Origin: Hydractinia symbiolongicarpus
Taxonomy: Eukaryota > Cnidaria > Hydrozoa > Anthoathecata > Hydractiniidae
NCBI RefSeq assembly: GCF_029227915.1
Contig: NC_079889.1
Location: 9,918,001 to 9,982,000 of the forward strand
Direction: 5' to 3'
DNA: 64,000 bases
Below the pieces are notes generated by a model that did no database searches, was not told where the DNA came from, and saw only the letters and a program-made list of their open reading frames with translations. The position numbers and the translations under genes were made by a program. This document shows, piece after piece, positions 62,100 to 64,000 of this stretch (positions within the stretch are counted from its first letter, which is position 1; every line of letters begins with the position of its first letter).

Positions 62100-62920
62100 T
62101 AGTGATCATCTAAGAATGAAAGACAATTTTGAAATTAAAGACTTTAAACAATTATTAAAATACGCATTTATTCAACTACCAAAACACTGATTGATATTGT
62201 TTTAACCAACAATGTAACTAGCATCGGTAGTAACATAAATGCCAATTGCAACTTTTTAATTCAACCTCGACGTTCACAACCTTGAATTATCTAAAAAATG
62301 TTTTAGCAGATGTGTTCAATCAACACGCTCTTTTTTTCTTTCTCCTTTAAAGCGATGTGTCAAGATGAACACATGACCTTGCCTAAACAAAGATGTGAAA
62401 CGAAAATGAAAACCCGAGATCAGCTCGTGTACACAGACCGTAAATCAAATAAACTGTCGGAACTGGATGCCTACACACGAAAACAAAACTTTAATAGAAA
62501 TGAGTTGAAAAGATCAGAAAGAAAACGCATATAACTTCGTTCATTTCTAGAAAACAGGAGATTTTTCGGACACAGCTCAGAACTAGCAATCAACCAACCA
62601 CGTTTACTATTGACATCTCAGTGATACAGATTTCTGTAAATATTTTACAAAATTTTTGAGTTGATTGAAGCGTATATCATTCACCCTCACGAACTTACAT
62701 AACGAAACAAAAAACACTGTAAACCTAGTCCACAGCGACAGACTTTACATTTCAGAAAATCGCTAAGACTGAAGTGAAAAGTCATCGAAAGGAACTTCAA
62801 CTTAAATGGGCTACAGGGTTAGACAATATTTCCAGGTGCTTTCTAAAGGTTGCTTTAAGCGTCATTGTGAAGCCACTAATGTACGTCATAACGATATCAC
62901 TGGTTTCAGACAATTTCTAA
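62100..62920 (+). pseudogene. Decayed LINE fragment (endonuclease end to start of reverse transcriptase)
   Basis: Conceptual plus-strand translation in shifting frames gives LIDIVLTNNVTSIGS at about 62187-62231, like the end of an apurinic-type endonuclease domain of LINE elements. Further on comes WATGLDNISRCFLKVALSV at about 62807-62865, like the A-T-G-L-D-x-I-S start of the reverse transcriptase. Many stops and shifts lie between. The spacing and order fit a CR1/L2-type element that is long dead. The frame 62310-62534 falls inside it and is not a gene. Confidence 0.55.
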
Positions 62921-64000
62921 TTAGCACAAATTTTTCTGATACTAGAAATTATTAACTAAGGTATCCAGTTTAACCTTTTACCGTGTTCAAAAGGTAAGTT
63001 TTCTATCCGAAAAAATTTCCAAATTTTTTAACCCTTCCGATATTTGTTCCTACATGCAGCCGACAAGTTTTTTATTTCCATGGTTTTGTAATTTTGTGCT
63101 TTTTGATTCGTTAGTTTAAACAACAACCGCGACTGCCCATCGTTCGCCCGAATGTGCAGAAAATGTAGATTTAATTTTCGCTCTGTTTACAATATGTTAC
63201 AATTAAAAATGTCTGGAAATTAAAATACTCGGTGTCTTAGGTATATCACGGATGGCCTGCTCACAAATACACCTGACAAGCCATTTTTTGTATTACTGGA
63301 TGTGACACATTTCGTTTAAATATTTTTATCTGTAGGCATATGTAACTAAATCTGAGGTTTATTGTGAGGTGACTACAAAGTTTCTATCCATGTTTTTTTT
63401 GAAATGACGGATAAAAATGCATATTTTTTTTTTCAAAATACAAGAATCTTATCTTCCATTTAAAAGGATCGCGTATTTAAGCCTTTAACTGTATTTAACC
63501 ATATTATAATGCCATGAACTTAAATATTCTGCGTCAAGCCTGAGAAAACACATGCAATTTCTCCAAACTGGTTAAATCATTCGATCTTAAACCTAGGACA
63601 TGTTTTGTTAGACTATATCTGGCTGATTTTAATAATGAGAAACGCTTCATGTTTTTGTACGTGAGGCTTTCTTAAAATTAATATGCAGTCAAAAACAGTT
63701 TATCGTTTTCTTGAGGAATGGGTCACTTCAGGAATTCAGGTACAAAGACAATAGTAGGAAGAAAATCTTGTCTATTGCACCAAACCAGTCTAAAACATGA
63801 TACCATGTTTCAATTCATTATTTTAATTTTTACCAAAGTTATAGGGCTATGAACATGACGCAAAATTATGGTTTTTTATACTGCTGACAGCGAAATGGTC
63901 ATAGAGGCTAATCGGTATGAAGTTATTTTGTAAAACCTGAAGCTGATTTCACTCTAATGATAATAAATGTTCTTTTAAAGATGATTTATCATCAAGCTGT
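62921..64000. other. Gene-free stretch to the window end
   Basis: No long frames. Part of it may be further LINE remains that are too decayed to read. Confidence 0.4.

Overview
The window is AT-rich eukaryotic DNA with spliced genes, long introns, many short non-autonomous mobile elements and several microsatellites. The gene content points to an early-branching metazoan, most probably a cnidarian and possibly a hydrozoan. The reasons are a VIP36-type cargo lectin, a divergent rhodopsin-class receptor, and a DZIP3-like HEPN/coiled-coil protein of the sort expanded in cnidarians and other marine invertebrates. The taxon is an inference; no species marker was seen.

Layout. 1-10.8 kb is gene-poor and repeat-rich: a 235-bp tandem duplication, hairpin elements, two copies of a Helitron-like element and two tRNA-derived SINEs. 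10833-12161 (+) is a class A GPCR with an intronless coding region. 15467-26079 (+) is a complete nine-exon gene for a VIP36/VIPL-type (LMAN2-like) lectin; its introns carry a 523-bp TIR element and a decayed THAP-domain element. 26-30 kb has no recognised gene. 30083-47280 (-) is one large gene, reconstructed here as about 19 exons whose splice phases agree. It encodes a secreted protein of roughly 1,650 residues that I do not recognise: a signal peptide, a long beta-rich repeat region, then a cysteine cluster and acidic helical segments. 47.3-54.2 kb is intergenic, with a Tigger-like MITE, a long hairpin and an (AACC)n tract. 54231-56800 (-) is a two-coding-exon gene: putative myristoylation signal, DZIP3-like HEPN domain, heptad-repeat coiled coil and a tail of 38-residue repeats, with an apparent frameshift inside the coiled coil. 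57-64 kb holds more hairpins, a Helitron-like copy, an (ATT)n tract and a LINE relic.

The genes are not obviously linked in function. The lectin is an ER-Golgi housekeeping gene; the others look receptor-like, secreted or possibly immune-related. The items most worth a second look are the large unrecognised secreted protein, its last-but-one exon that runs into a hairpin MITE, the frameshifted HEPN gene, and the compact Helitron-like family with A|T insertion sites. Splice sites were assigned by eye from GT-AG signals, phase agreement and, for the lectin, family similarity; no transcript evidence was available.
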